A DNA stretch of 64,000 bases from an uncultured Lachnospiraceae bacterium (GTDB lineage: Bacteria; Bacillota; Clostridia; Lachnospirales; Lachnospiraceae), in assembly GCA_910579805.1 (NCBI GenBank), contig CAJTWM010000007.1, forward strand, positions 62,001 to 126,000. The letters are read 5' to 3'. Both the position numbers and the translations under genes were made by a program. Positions 54,305 through 62,958 of this stretch are shown here, piece after piece (within the stretch, counting starts at the first letter, position 1; each line of letters begins with the position of its first letter). The notes below the pieces were generated by a model, which had not been told where the DNA came from, did not search any database, and worked only from the letters and a program-made list of their open reading frames with translations.

Positions 54305-54320
54305 GTACAGATAGCAATGA

Positions 54321-54417
54321 GCAGTGCCAAAACGGGAGATGACAAAATGGCTGCCAGCAGCCAATTTTGGCAGATTACGTTTTGATGGGTGAAAGTCCGT
54401 GAGCAAACGCGCACTGC
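54321..54417 (+). ncRNA. Candidate structured leader RNA of murA
   Basis: Nested pairings are visible. GCAGTGC (54321-54327) with GCACTGC (54411-54417) closes the structure. CAAAACG (54328-54334) with CGTTTTG (54378-54384) stacks on it. A symmetric 8x8 purine-rich internal loop follows (GGAGATGA facing GCAGATTA). A long hairpin CAAAATGGCTG/CAGCC-A-ATTTTG is capped by CCAG. A second small hairpin carries GGGTGAAAGTCC (54387-54398). It matches no riboswitch class I can name. It lies downstream of a good promoter and about 85 bases before the murA start. Regulatory function is inference. Confidence 0.5.
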
Positions 54418-54503
54418 GGAGAAGAAAAAGGCCAAATAAGAATAATAGCAGTATTTTGTAGAAATAAAGAAGTTTGATAATTTTATAGATATAGAGGTAC
54501 GTT

Positions 54504-55796
54504 ATGGAACAATACGCAATCAAGGGCGGAAATCCATTGGTCGGAGAAGTTGAAATCGGCGGTGCAAAAAACGCGGCGCTCGCTATTCTTGCGGCTGCAA
54601 CAATGACGGACGAAACGGTAGTGATCGAGAATATGCCGGATGTGCGGGACACCAATGTTCTCATACAGGCTATGGAAAGCATAGGAGTGGTAGTAAACCG
54701 GATAAACAGACACAGCGTAAAAATTAATGGATCGCAGATACACAGTCTTGTTATTGAAGACGATTATATTAAAAAAATCCGCGCATCTTACTATTTATTA
54801 GGTGCGCTCCTTGGAAAATACAAAAAGGCGGAGGTAACGCTCCCGGGCGGCTGCAATATCGGAAGCCGTCCCATAGATCAGCATATTAAAGGATTCCGTG
54901 CATTAGGCGCGGATGTCTGTATTGAACATGGTCTGATTCATGCTCAGGCAGATAAATTATCAGGCAATCATATTTATTTGGACGTGGTTTCTGTGGGCGC
55001 TACGATCAATGTTATGATGGCGGCCGTGATGGCGGAAGGAAAGACCATTATCGAAAATGCGGCGAAAGAACCCCATGTGGTAGATCTTGCCAATTTTTTA
55101 AACAGTATGGGCGCCAATGTCAAGGGCGCGGGTACGGATGTGATTCGTATTAAAGGAGTAAGCAGGCTTCATGGTACGGAATATGTTATCATTCCGGATC
55201 AGATAGAGGCGGGAACGTTTATGTTTGCAGCGGCGGTAACCCGCGGCGACGTTACCGTGAAAAACGTGATCCCGAAGCATTTGGAATCTATCAGCGCCAA
55301 GCTTTTGGAGATCGGTTGTGAGATCAAAGAATCCGACGACGCCGTCAGGGTAGTGGCGGCAAAAACATTAAAGCATACCCATGTGAAGACGCTTCCTTAT
55401 CCCGGTTTTCCGACGGATATGCAGCCGCAGATCGCGGTAACGCTCGGATTATCCGAAGGTACCAGTATGGTGACGGAAAGCATTTTTGAGAACCGCTTTA
55501 AATATGTGGACGAATTGGCAAGGATGGGCGCTAATGTAAAAGTGGAAGGAAATACTGCGTTTATCGAAGGTGTCTCCAAGTATACGGGTGCGACCATTAC
55601 CGCACCGGATTTGCGCGCCGGAGCAGCCTTAGTCATAGCCGGGCTGGCAGCAGAGGGGATCACGGTGGTGGATGAGATCAAATATATCGAGCGCGGGTAT
55701 GAAGATTTTGATCTGAAACTGCAGACGCTGGGAGCCCAGATCGAAAAAGTGGAGACGGACAGAGAACTGCAGAAATTTAAACTGAAGGTAGGATAG
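54504..55796 (+). CDS. murA: UDP-N-acetylglucosamine 1-carboxyvinyltransferase
   Basis: This is a 430-residue EPSP-synthase-fold enzyme that starts peptidoglycan synthesis by adding enolpyruvyl to UDP-GlcNAc. It starts with KGGNPLVGEVEIGGAKNAAL (Lys and Asn of the UDP-GlcNAc site). The fosfomycin-sensitive Cys is Cys 117 in GGCNIGSRPID. The typical RAGAALVIAGLAA block follows. Clostridia often carry two copies (MurA1/MurA2); the window shows one. GAGGTACGTT precedes the ATG. A promoter and a structured leader of about 190 bases suggest regulation of mRNA in addition to transcription. Confidence 0.95.
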   Translation: MEQYAIKGGNPLVGEVEIGGAKNAALAILAAATMTDETVVIENMPDVRDTNVLIQAMESIGVVVNRINRHSVKINGSQIHSLVIEDDYIKKIRASYYLLGALLGKYKKAEVTLPGGCNIGSRPIDQHIKGFRALGADVCIEHGLIHAQADKLSGNHIYLDVVSVGATINVMMAAVMAEGKTIIENAAKEPHVVDLANFLNSMGANVKGAGTDVIRIKGVSRLHGTEYVIIPDQIEAGTFMFAAAVTRGDVTVKNVIPKHLESISAKLLEIGCEIKESDDAVRVVAAKTLKHTHVKTLPYPGFPTDMQPQIAVTLGLSEGTSMVTESIFENRFKYVDELARMGANVKVEGNTAFIEGVSKYTGATITAPDLRAGAALVIAGLAAEGITVVDEIKYIERGYEDFDLKLQTLGAQIEKVETDRELQKFKLKVG

Positions 55797-55859
55797 CGGG
55801 TCTGGTCTGACCGGGTTTGGATGCTGGATTTCCATGTTGGATTTGGATCAAAAACGGTG

Positions 55860-55888
55860 TTGACAAAGCAGAGATACCATGCTATTGT
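55860..55888 (+). promoter_or_regulatory. Promoter of the SAM riboswitch/metK unit
   Basis: TTGACA (55860-55865) and TATTGT (55883-55888) are 17 bases apart, upstream of the S-box leader. Confidence 0.55.
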
Positions 55889-55931
55889 TATAACAGATAT
55901 ACAGATATGAAAATTCAATATTGTGACTTTT

Positions 55932-56044
55932 CTCTTATTCAGAGTGGTGGAGATACAAAGGATCTGTGAAACCACGGCAACCCCTTTTAGGAAGGTGCCA
56001 ACCTGAGCGAGTAAGCCGCCGGAAGGCGAATCGAACAATAAGAG
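55932..56044 (+). ncRNA. SAM-I (S-box) riboswitch
   Basis: The leader shows the S-box core: P1 stem CTCTTATT (55932-55939) with AATAAGAG (56037-56044), then CAGAGTGGTGGAG, GATCTGTGAAACCACGGCAACC and AAGGTGCCAACCTGAGCGAG in the standard order, read in three conserved blocks. SAM binding stabilises P1 and lets the downstream terminator form, lowering metK expression. Confidence 0.93.
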
Positions 56045-56065
56045 GATTTGATTATCGAATTATCG

Positions 56066-56095
56066 AGTCCGCTTATAACAAGCGGACTTATTTTT
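56066..56095 (+). terminator. Riboswitch-controlled terminator of metK
   Basis: AGTCCGCTT (56066-56074) pairs with AAGCGGACT (56080-56088), followed by TATTTTT. It stands between the S-box and metK. Confidence 0.85.
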
Positions 56096-56195
56096 GCTTT
56101 TATGGAAAGCTTCAGTGATTTTCATAAGACGGACGGTTTTAGGCATTCAGCAGGATGCCTGAAACGAAAATCAAAAGAATAAAGGAGGAACGAAA

Positions 56196-57404
56196 ATGGA
56201 AAAATTAATTTTTACATCAGAGTCCGTGACGGAAGGACATCCTGATAAAATGTGCGATGCGATCTCCGATGCGATTCTGGATGCGCTTATGGAGAAAGAC
56301 CCTATGAGCCGTGTGGCGTGTGAAGCGGCAAGCTGTACCGGGTTTGTGCTGGTGACAGGCGAGATTACCACAAACGCGTATGTGGATATTCCGAAGATCG
56401 TCAGGGACACGGTGAAAGAGATCGGATATGACAAGTCGGAGTATGGATTTGACGGCAATACCTGTGCCGTGTTTACGGCAATCGACGAACAGTCCGCCGA
56501 CATTGCAATGGGCGTGGACAAGGCTTTGGAAGCTAAACAGCAGAAAAAAACCGCTGCCGAAAACAAAATGTCCGATGCAGAGATCGAAGCGATAGGCGCC
56601 GGCGATCAGGGTATGATGTTTGGGTATGCAACGAATGAAACGGAAGAATATATGCCTTATCCGATTGCGCTTGCGCATAAACTGGCATTACAGCTTACCA
56701 AAATAAGAAAAGACGGTACTTTAAAATATTTAAGACCGGACGGAAAGACACAGGTTTCTGTAGAATATGACGAAAACGGTAAGCCCAAGAGGCTGGAGGC
56801 CGTTGTATTATCAACCCAGCATGATGATGACGTGACACAGGAACAGATCCATGAGGATATCAAAAAGTATGTGTTTGATGCGATCCTGCCGAAAGAATTG
56901 ATCGACGGGGATACCAAATTCTTCGTCAATCCGACGGGACGTTTCGTGATTGGCGGACCTCACGGAGACGCCGGCCTTACCGGACGTAAGATCATCGTAG
57001 ATACTTACGGCGGATATGCCCGTCACGGCGGCGGCGCTTTTTCCGGTAAAGACTGCACGAAAGTAGACCGTTCGGCAGCTTATGCGGCTCGCTATGTTGC
57101 GAAGAATATCGTGGCGGCGGGCATTGCGGATAAATGCGAGATTCAGTTATCTTATGCTATCGGCGTGGCCCAGCCTACTTCTATCATGGTGGATACTTTC
57201 GGAACAGGAAAACTTGCAGACGAGAAAATCGTGGAGATCATCCGTGAGAAATTTGATCTGCGTCCTGCGGGTATCATCAAAATGTTGGATCTGCGTCGTC
57301 CGATCTATAAACAGACGGCAGCATACGGCCACTTTGGGCGCAACGATCTGAATCTTCCCTGGGAGACGGTGGACAAGGCGGAAGAACTTAAGAAGTACTT
57401 ATAA
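56196..57404 (+). CDS. metK: S-adenosylmethionine synthase
   Basis: This is a 402-residue enzyme forming SAM from ATP and methionine. It has the N-terminal SESVTEGHPDKMCDAISDA with the catalytic His, GAGDQGMMFGYA, and the C-terminal P-loop-like GGPHGDAGLTGRKI. The domains and length are those of canonical MetK. It is controlled by the S-box riboswitch in its leader. AAAGGAGGAACGAAA precedes the ATG. A terminator follows, so it is monocistronic. Confidence 0.97.
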   Translation: MEKLIFTSESVTEGHPDKMCDAISDAILDALMEKDPMSRVACEAASCTGFVLVTGEITTNAYVDIPKIVRDTVKEIGYDKSEYGFDGNTCAVFTAIDEQSADIAMGVDKALEAKQQKKTAAENKMSDAEIEAIGAGDQGMMFGYATNETEEYMPYPIALAHKLALQLTKIRKDGTLKYLRPDGKTQVSVEYDENGKPKRLEAVVLSTQHDDDVTQEQIHEDIKKYVFDAILPKELIDGDTKFFVNPTGRFVIGGPHGDAGLTGRKIIVDTYGGYARHGGGAFSGKDCTKVDRSAAYAARYVAKNIVAAGIADKCEIQLSYAIGVAQPTSIMVDTFGTGKLADEKIVEIIREKFDLRPAGIIKMLDLRRPIYKQTAAYGHFGRNDLNLPWETVDKAEELKKYL

Positions 57405-57462
57405 GTAAAAAGTTCCGTATGGTTACGGCACAGGATATGAGAACGGAGATTTATAGATGAGA

Positions 57463-57506
57463 ATGGACGTGAATGCAGACTGAAGCGCATTTACGTCCGT
57501 TTTTTG
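57463..57506 (+). terminator. Terminator of metK
   Basis: ATGGACGTGAATGC pairs with GCATTTACGTCCGT, including G-U pairs, and is followed by TTTTTT. Confidence 0.7.
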
Positions 57507-57590
57507 TGAATGTTTGTTTTTTATGTTCTTTATTTTGTAAATCATTTCCGGTATCTGTACGACCGGCTTTGTGTGATACTTGTACTGCAT

Positions 57591-57773
57591 TTAGTCGGAA
57601 GAATCGCTGTTGCTGCATTGCGCCCTTTCTTTTTTCTCTTTCTTTTTTTCTTTATCGGAAATCTCTTTATAAGCCTCTTTGATGCCGTTTTTTACCGCCC
57701 ATTTAATAATGAAATATAACGCGGTCAAAACGATGATTGCCGTTCCGCCGCTTATTCCCAACTCTTCCCACAT
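57591..57773 (-). CDS. Small single-pass membrane protein (60 aa)
   Basis: This is a 60-residue protein with one hydrophobic helix (about 9-27, GGTAIIVLTALYFIIKWAV) and a Lys/Glu-rich cytoplasmic tail ending in a Ser/Asp cluster. GGGGGA lies 7 bases before the ATG, which supports translation. It is antisense to nothing and lies alone between metK and dnaE. It resembles small tail-charged membrane proteins of Lachnospiraceae that have no assigned role. Confidence 0.6.
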   Translation of the reverse strand: MWEELGISGGTAIIVLTALYFIIKWAVKNGIKEAYKEISDKEKKKEKKERAQCSNSDSSD

Positions 57774-58077
57774 AATTCATTCCCCCGGTTTCCCACTTAC
57801 GATTTTGATTATATCATAGCCGGTCATCGGGTTCAAGCTGTGCTTCGTTACATTACCGGAGATTCAGGAAATAGGACGAAAGACAGGAAAATCTGCGGGG
57901 AAAAGGGATCTGATTTTCCTGCATTGCATTTAGGCACAGGATTCAGTATAATGTTTCCAGACGGAATCCGATATTTTCAAATGCGGCATTTACGGAAAGC
58001 TGCTTTGGCAGGCCGGTTTTTGGCAGGCATAAGATAAAACGATGATAAAATGATGAAACGATAAGAAGGAGAAAGTC
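57774..58077. other. Gene-free region before dnaE
   Basis: It contains the dnaE promoter and an A+T-rich leader with several near-repeats of GATGAAA/GATGATA shortly before the ribosome site AAGGAG. No open frame of note is seen. Confidence 0.45.
57924..57952 (+). promoter_or_regulatory. Promoter of dnaE
   Basis: TTGCAT (57924-57929) and TATAAT (57947-57952) are separated by 17 bases. The leader to the ATG is about 120 bases. Confidence 0.6.
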
Positions 58078-61000
58078 ATGGCATTTGCACATCTCCACGT
58101 CCATACGGAGTACAGTCTCTTAGATGGATCCAATAAAATCAAGGAATATGTAAAAAGAGTAAAAGAGCTGGGCATGGACAGTGCGGCGATCACGGATCAC
58201 GGCGTGATGTACGGCGTGATTGAGTTTTACCGGGCGGCAAGGGAGGCGGGAATCAATCCGATTTTGGGATGCGAGGTCTATGTGGCGCCAAATTCCCGTT
58301 TCGATAAAGAATTGAGCGGCGGAGACGACAGATACTATCATCTTGTCCTTCTTGCGGAAAATAATACCGGATATTCTAACTTGATGAAGATCGTCAGCAA
58401 GGGGTTTACGGAAGGGTATTATTACAAACCCCGTGTAGATATGGAAGTATTAGAGACTTTCCATGAAGGCATCATAGCGCTTTCCGCATGTCTTGCAGGG
58501 GAGGTACAGCGTTATATCGTCAAGGGGCTTTATGAAGAAGCGAAAAAGAGCGCGCTGAAATATGAAAAATGTTTCGGGAAGGGCAATTACTTTTTAGAAT
58601 TGCAGGATCATGGGCTGCCCGATCAGAAACAGGTAAATCCGGCTCTTCTCAGAATGAGCAAGGAATTGGATATCCCGCTTGTGGTCACAAACGATGTGCA
58701 TTATACTTATGCGGAAGACGAAAAGCCGCATGACATACTGCTCTGCCTCCAGACAGGGAAAAAACTTGCGGATGAAGACAGGATGCGCTATGAAGGCGGC
58801 CAGTATTATGTGAAAAGCGAAGAGGAAATGAAGGGACTGTTTCCTTATGCATGGGAAGCGGTGGAAAATACGCAGCGTATTGCGGACCGGTGTCATGTGG
58901 AGATTGAATTTGGCGTGACCAAGCTGCCGAAATATGATGTGCCGCAAGGGTATGATTCGGAAAGCTACCTATATAAATTATGCATAGACGGAATGAAAGA
59001 ACGTTATCCCGAAGACCCTGACGGAAAACTGAAAGAGCGGCTGGACTATGAGCTTTCCGTGATCAGACAGATGGGGTATGTGGATTATTTCCTGATTGTG
59101 TGGGATTTTATCAATTATGCTAAAAATAATGAAATCATGGTAGGACCGGGGCGGGGATCTGCGGCGGGCAGTATTGTAGCGTATTGTCTGAAAATTACGA
59201 ATATTGATCCGATCAAATATAATCTGCTTTTTGAGCGTTTTTTAAATCCAGAGCGTGTGTCCATGCCGGATATCGATATTGACTTTTGCTTTGAAAGAAG
59301 GCAGGAAGTCATTGATTATGTGGAACGGAAATACGGTTCGGACAAGGTGGTGCAGATCGTCACTTTCGGTACGCTTGCGGCAAAGGGTGTGATCCGGGAC
59401 GTGGCAAGGGTCATGGATCTGCCATACAGTTTTGCGGATTCCATAGCGAAAATGATACCTAACGAGCTGAATATCACGATAGACAGAGCACTGGAGATCA
59501 ATCCGGAGCTGAGGTCTCTTTATGAAAATGACGGGCAGGTGCATGACCTGATCGATATGTGTAAAAGACTGGAAGGGCTTCCACGGCATACTTCCATGCA
59601 TGCGGCGGGAGTGGTCATCTGTCAGAGGCCGGCGGATGAATTTGTTCCCCTTTCCCGGGGTTCGGACGGTTCCATTACGACACAGTTTACCATGACGACC
59701 ATCGAAGAACTGGGGCTTTTAAAAATGGACTTTCTGGGACTGCGTACATTGACCGTGATCCAGAATGCGGCGAAGCTGGCGGAAAAAAGCCACGGGATCA
59801 GCTTGGACGTAGACCATATTGATTTTGACGATAAGGCGGTGCTGGCTTCTATTGGAACGGGAAAGACCGACGGGATCTTCCAGCTTGAAAGCGGCGGTAT
59901 GAAAAGCTTTATGAAGGAATTGAAGCCGGAAAACTTAGAGGATATCATTGCCGGGATTTCCTTGTACCGTCCGGGGCCGATGGATTTCATACCGAAATAT
60001 ATAAAAGGAAAGAACAGCGAAGGGGAGATCACTTACCGGTGTCCGCAGTTAGAGCCTATTTTAGAGCCGACTTACGGCTGTATCGTTTATCAGGAACAGG
60101 TCATGCAGATCGTGCGTGAGCTTGGGGGCTATACGCTGGGCAGGAGCGACCTTGTACGCCGTGCCATGAGTAAGAAAAAGCAGTCCGTTATGGAAAAGGA
60201 ACGCGCTAATTTTATATACGGCAATGAAGAGGAGGGAGTACCCGGCTGTAAAGCCAAAGGGATAGATGAAAAAACGGCGGGGCTGATCTATGACGATATG
60301 ATGGATTTTGCCAAGTATGCCTTTAATAAATCCCATGCGGCATGTTATGCGGTGGTGGCGTATCAGACCGCTTATCTGAAATATTATTATCCGGTGGAAT
60401 ATATGGCGGCGCTGATGACTTCTGTGATCGATAATCCGGGAAAGGTGGCGGAGTATATCCTGACCTGCAGAAATATGGGGATTGCCATTCTGCCGCCGGA
60501 TATCAATGAAGGAGAGGCGGGATTTTCCGTGTCGGGTACTGCCATCCGCTATGCCCTTACGGCGATCAAAAGCGTGGGAAGGCCTGTGATCGAAGCGGTA
60601 GTGGAAGAACGGAAGGCCAGAGGGCCGTATACGAATTTAAATGATTTTATTACCCGCATGGCGGACAGGGAGATCAATAAACGCGCTGTGGAAAATTTTA
60701 TCAAATCCGGTGCATTTGACAGCCTTGGAGGAACCAGAAAGCAGTTTATGAGTATTTATGTGCAGATCATGGACAGCATCCATCAGGATAAAAAGAACAA
60801 TATGGCAGGTCAGATGACGCTGTTCGACATCGTTTCAGAGGAAGAAAAAGACAGCTTTGATATTAAGCTGCCGGATGTGGGTGAATATTCCAAGGAGATG
60901 AAGCTTGCTTTTGAAAAAGAGGTGCTTGGCATTTATATCAGCGGCCATCCTTTAGAAGAGTACGAGGCAATGTGGAAGGACGGGATCACCGCCAAGACGG

Positions 61001-61548
61001 CGGATTTTATACTGGATGAAGAAACCGGCGCTATCAAAGCGGCGGACGGCAGCAGTGTTACGATCGGCGGCATGATTGCGGGGAAAAAGATCAAGTATAC
61101 TAAAAACGATAAAGTTATGGCGTTTTTGCAGGTAGAAGATCTGGTAGGCAGCGTGGAAGTCATTGTATTTCCGAAAGATTATGAGAAAAACTCGGCGAAG
61201 CTGACCGAGGATGCTAAAGTATTTATTAAGGGAAGAGTCTCGGCGGAAGAGGAGAAGGACGGAAAGCTGATCTGTGAAGAAATTACGACTTTTGAAGAAG
61301 AGGAAGAAAGGCTGCAGGCAAAGAAGAAGCTTTGGATCAAGTTTCCCGACAAGGAGACGTATGCCTTGAGGGAAGAGCAGTTGTTTGAGGCCATTGCCGA
61401 TTCTGACGGGAGAAACTTAGTGGGAATCTTTATCGAAAATCCGAAGGCGATGAAGACCCTTCCGCCGAACCGCAGCGTCCGTGCGGACCGGGCGTTGTTA
61501 GAAAAGCTTTCGGGGATATTTGGTGCGGAGAACGTAAAGATCCTATAA
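58078..61548 (+). CDS. dnaE: DNA polymerase III alpha subunit (DnaE type)
   Basis: This is an 1156-residue replicative polymerase of the DnaE (not PolC) class. It has an N-terminal PHP domain (FAHLHVHTEYSLLDGS, ITDHGVMYGV), the palm with the catalytic Asp pair in MPDIDIDFC (about 400), HTSMHAAGVVI, the fingers, a helix-hairpin-helix region and the beta-clamp peptide QMTLFD (about 917). An OB-fold follows near 990-1065. There is no 3'-5' exonuclease insertion as in PolC. In Firmicutes DnaE extends primers and works with PolC. AAGGAG precedes the ATG. Confidence 0.96.
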   Translation: MAFAHLHVHTEYSLLDGSNKIKEYVKRVKELGMDSAAITDHGVMYGVIEFYRAAREAGINPILGCEVYVAPNSRFDKELSGGDDRYYHLVLLAENNTGYSNLMKIVSKGFTEGYYYKPRVDMEVLETFHEGIIALSACLAGEVQRYIVKGLYEEAKKSALKYEKCFGKGNYFLELQDHGLPDQKQVNPALLRMSKELDIPLVVTNDVHYTYAEDEKPHDILLCLQTGKKLADEDRMRYEGGQYYVKSEEEMKGLFPYAWEAVENTQRIADRCHVEIEFGVTKLPKYDVPQGYDSESYLYKLCIDGMKERYPEDPDGKLKERLDYELSVIRQMGYVDYFLIVWDFINYAKNNEIMVGPGRGSAAGSIVAYCLKITNIDPIKYNLLFERFLNPERVSMPDIDIDFCFERRQEVIDYVERKYGSDKVVQIVTFGTLAAKGVIRDVARVMDLPYSFADSIAKMIPNELNITIDRALEINPELRSLYENDGQVHDLIDMCKRLEGLPRHTSMHAAGVVICQRPADEFVPLSRGSDGSITTQFTMTTIEELGLLKMDFLGLRTLTVIQNAAKLAEKSHGISLDVDHIDFDDKAVLASIGTGKTDGIFQLESGGMKSFMKELKPENLEDIIAGISLYRPGPMDFIPKYIKGKNSEGEITYRCPQLEPILEPTYGCIVYQEQVMQIVRELGGYTLGRSDLVRRAMSKKKQSVMEKERANFIYGNEEEGVPGCKAKGIDEKTAGLIYDDMMDFAKYAFNKSHAACYAVVAYQTAYLKYYYPVEYMAALMTSVIDNPGKVAEYILTCRNMGIAILPPDINEGEAGFSVSGTAIRYALTAIKSVGRPVIEAVVEERKARGPYTNLNDFITRMADREINKRAVENFIKSGAFDSLGGTRKQFMSIYVQIMDSIHQDKKNNMAGQMTLFDIVSEEEKDSFDIKLPDVGEYSKEMKLAFEKEVLGIYISGHPLEEYEAMWKDGITAKTADFILDEETGAIKAADGSSVTIGGMIAGKKIKYTKNDKVMAFLQVEDLVGSVEVIVFPKDYEKNSAKLTEDAKVFIKGRVSAEEEKDGKLICEEITTFEEEEERLQAKKKLWIKFPDKETYALREEQLFEAIADSDGRNLVGIFIENPKAMKTLPPNRSVRADRALLEKLSGIFGAENVKIL

Positions 61549-61773
61549 TATATATTCTTTCATTGAGTGTTTAGGTCATTATAAGCGGCATAACGGGAAG
61601 TGTGAAAGCGTCCGGACAGAAGAAGCCGTCAGGACGCTGCCGCAATCGGAAGGAAATATTTTCCAACACGCTTTGTATGGGTATACTTTCACTAAAAACG
61701 GGAAAGTGCAACATATATCAAAACTTTTCGTCTGATGGTATGTTACGATATCTTTGACAAGGAGGAAAAAGAT

Positions 61774-62679
61774 TTGTTTGAGTGGAATGAGACCGTACAA
61801 AAAATGATAGATTGGATAGAAGCGCATTTGACAGAAAATCCTTCTCTTTTGGAGATGTCCAATCAGATCGGATATTCACCATATTATTGTTCCAATCGTT
61901 TTCATGAAATCGTAGGAATGACATTTAAAAGTTATGTTGCAGGCAGACGGCTGGCCAGGGCTGCATTGGAAATTCGGGATACAAAGATCCGTATTCTGGA
62001 TATTGCAATTAAATACGGATATTCTTCGCAGGAAGCCCTGACGAGAGCGTTTATGAATGCGTTTGGATGTACGCCGGCCGCATATCGGAATCATCCCGTT
62101 CCTATTGTCCTTTCCAACTCAAAGGTCGTTTGTTTCCCTGAACATTATGAAAGTAAAGGAGAAGTTACTATGAGTCAGCTATTATTGACAGAAGCGCATG
62201 TCCGCGTGGAACATATCCCGGCGCATCAATATATCGGTATTTGGGATATTGACGCTGCCGATTATATGAATTTTTGCAGCAGGCATGATTGTGACAGTAT
62301 TTGTGGGACAATAGACAGTATGAGCCATGTGTCCCATCCAATCGTTACTTGTCATACGGCAGGATGGTTTTATGAAAATGGCAGGAAAGGATATTTCTAT
62401 GGTTTTGGCGTCCCGGATGATTATCAAGGGATTATTCCCGACGGGTTTGAGATCAGGAGGCTGCCTGCAAGCGATTATTTTGTTTTCTTTCATCCGCCTT
62501 TTGATTATTTGAAGGACTGCGGCGCGGTGATGGGAAAAGTGGAAAAGCTGGCATGGAATTTTGATCCCAAGACAAAGGGGTATGAGTGGAACGAGGAAGA
62601 GTGTAATGATTACCAGCGCCATTACCCGGAAGTGATCGGTTATGAAGTGCTGCGTCCCGTGCGGAAAATAAAAAATTGA
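61774..62679 (+). CDS. AraC-family regulator with GyrI-like effector domain
   Basis: This is a 301-residue regulator. The N-terminal AraC/XylS helix-turn-helix pair spans about 1-100: WIEAHLTENPSLLEMSNQIG, then YSPYYCSNRFHEIVGMTFKSYV, and DIAIKYGYSSQEALTRAF. The rest (about 145-290) is a SOUL/GyrI-like ligand-binding domain (VEHIPAHQYIGIW), the arrangement of Rob/MarA-like multidrug-sensing regulators. The start is most likely TTG 61774, because AAGGAGG ends 9 bases upstream (61758-61764). An ATG at 61735 in frame lies upstream of that ribosome site and has none of its own. Ligand and targets are unknown; no efflux pump is adjacent. Confidence 0.85.
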   Translation: MFEWNETVQKMIDWIEAHLTENPSLLEMSNQIGYSPYYCSNRFHEIVGMTFKSYVAGRRLARAALEIRDTKIRILDIAIKYGYSSQEALTRAFMNAFGCTPAAYRNHPVPIVLSNSKVVCFPEHYESKGEVTMSQLLLTEAHVRVEHIPAHQYIGIWDIDAADYMNFCSRHDCDSICGTIDSMSHVSHPIVTCHTAGWFYENGRKGYFYGFGVPDDYQGIIPDGFEIRRLPASDYFVFFHPPFDYLKDCGAVMGKVEKLAWNFDPKTKGYEWNEEECNDYQRHYPEVIGYEVLRPVRKIKN

Positions 62680-62765
62680 CCTTGCTTCTGCTTTGCAGAC
62701 TTCTGCCTGATTTGTATGCCTGCTAGAGCAGGCAGATAGGAGTTAGCGTTTAAAGAAGGATAAAA

Positions 62766-62794
62766 GGGCCGGACGATCGTTTCCGGCTTTTTTT
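62766..62794 (+). terminator. Terminator after the AraC-family gene
   Basis: GCCGGA (62768-62773) pairs with TCCGGC (62782-62787), followed by seven T. A further hairpin GCCTGC-TAGA-GCAGGC lies just upstream (62718-62733). Confidence 0.75.
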
Positions 62795-62872
62795 CCGGAA
62801 TGGGAGCAATGTGGAGGAGCAAAATCTGTCTGAATGTAAAAAATCTGCCAAGATTGTTAAATAAATAATAAT

Positions 62873-62886
62873 TGTAAGCACTTACA
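62873..62886 (+). promoter_or_regulatory. Candidate cre (CcpA) site before pfkA
   Basis: TGTAAGCACTTACA is a perfect palindrome and matches the cre consensus TGWAANCGNTNWCA at all but one defined position. It ends 13 bases before the -35 of pfkA, a position typical of activation. Confidence 0.5.
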
Positions 62887-62899
62887 TTAAAACAAGTTA

Positions 62900-62927
62900 T
62901 TGAAAACAGAAAAAAAAAGGGTTAGAA
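62900..62927 (+). promoter_or_regulatory. Promoter of pfkA
   Basis: TTGAAA (62900-62905) and TAGAAT (62922-62927) are 16 bases apart. AGGAGG follows at the expected distance from the ATG. Confidence 0.6.
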
Positions 62928-62958
62928 TGTAAGAAATTATACAGGAGGTAGCAGACAG

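Noticed and set aside
54311..54440. Cobalamin riboswitch or group II intron remnant
   Set aside because: GGGTGAAAGTCC recalls both, but the cobalamin core and its GCCACTG box are missing, and the intron start GTGYG and domains V/VI are absent.
61607..61638. Terminator of dnaE at AGCGTCC/GGACGCT
   Set aside because: The stem is 7 bp with an 18-base loop and no T run, so it is too weak to call.
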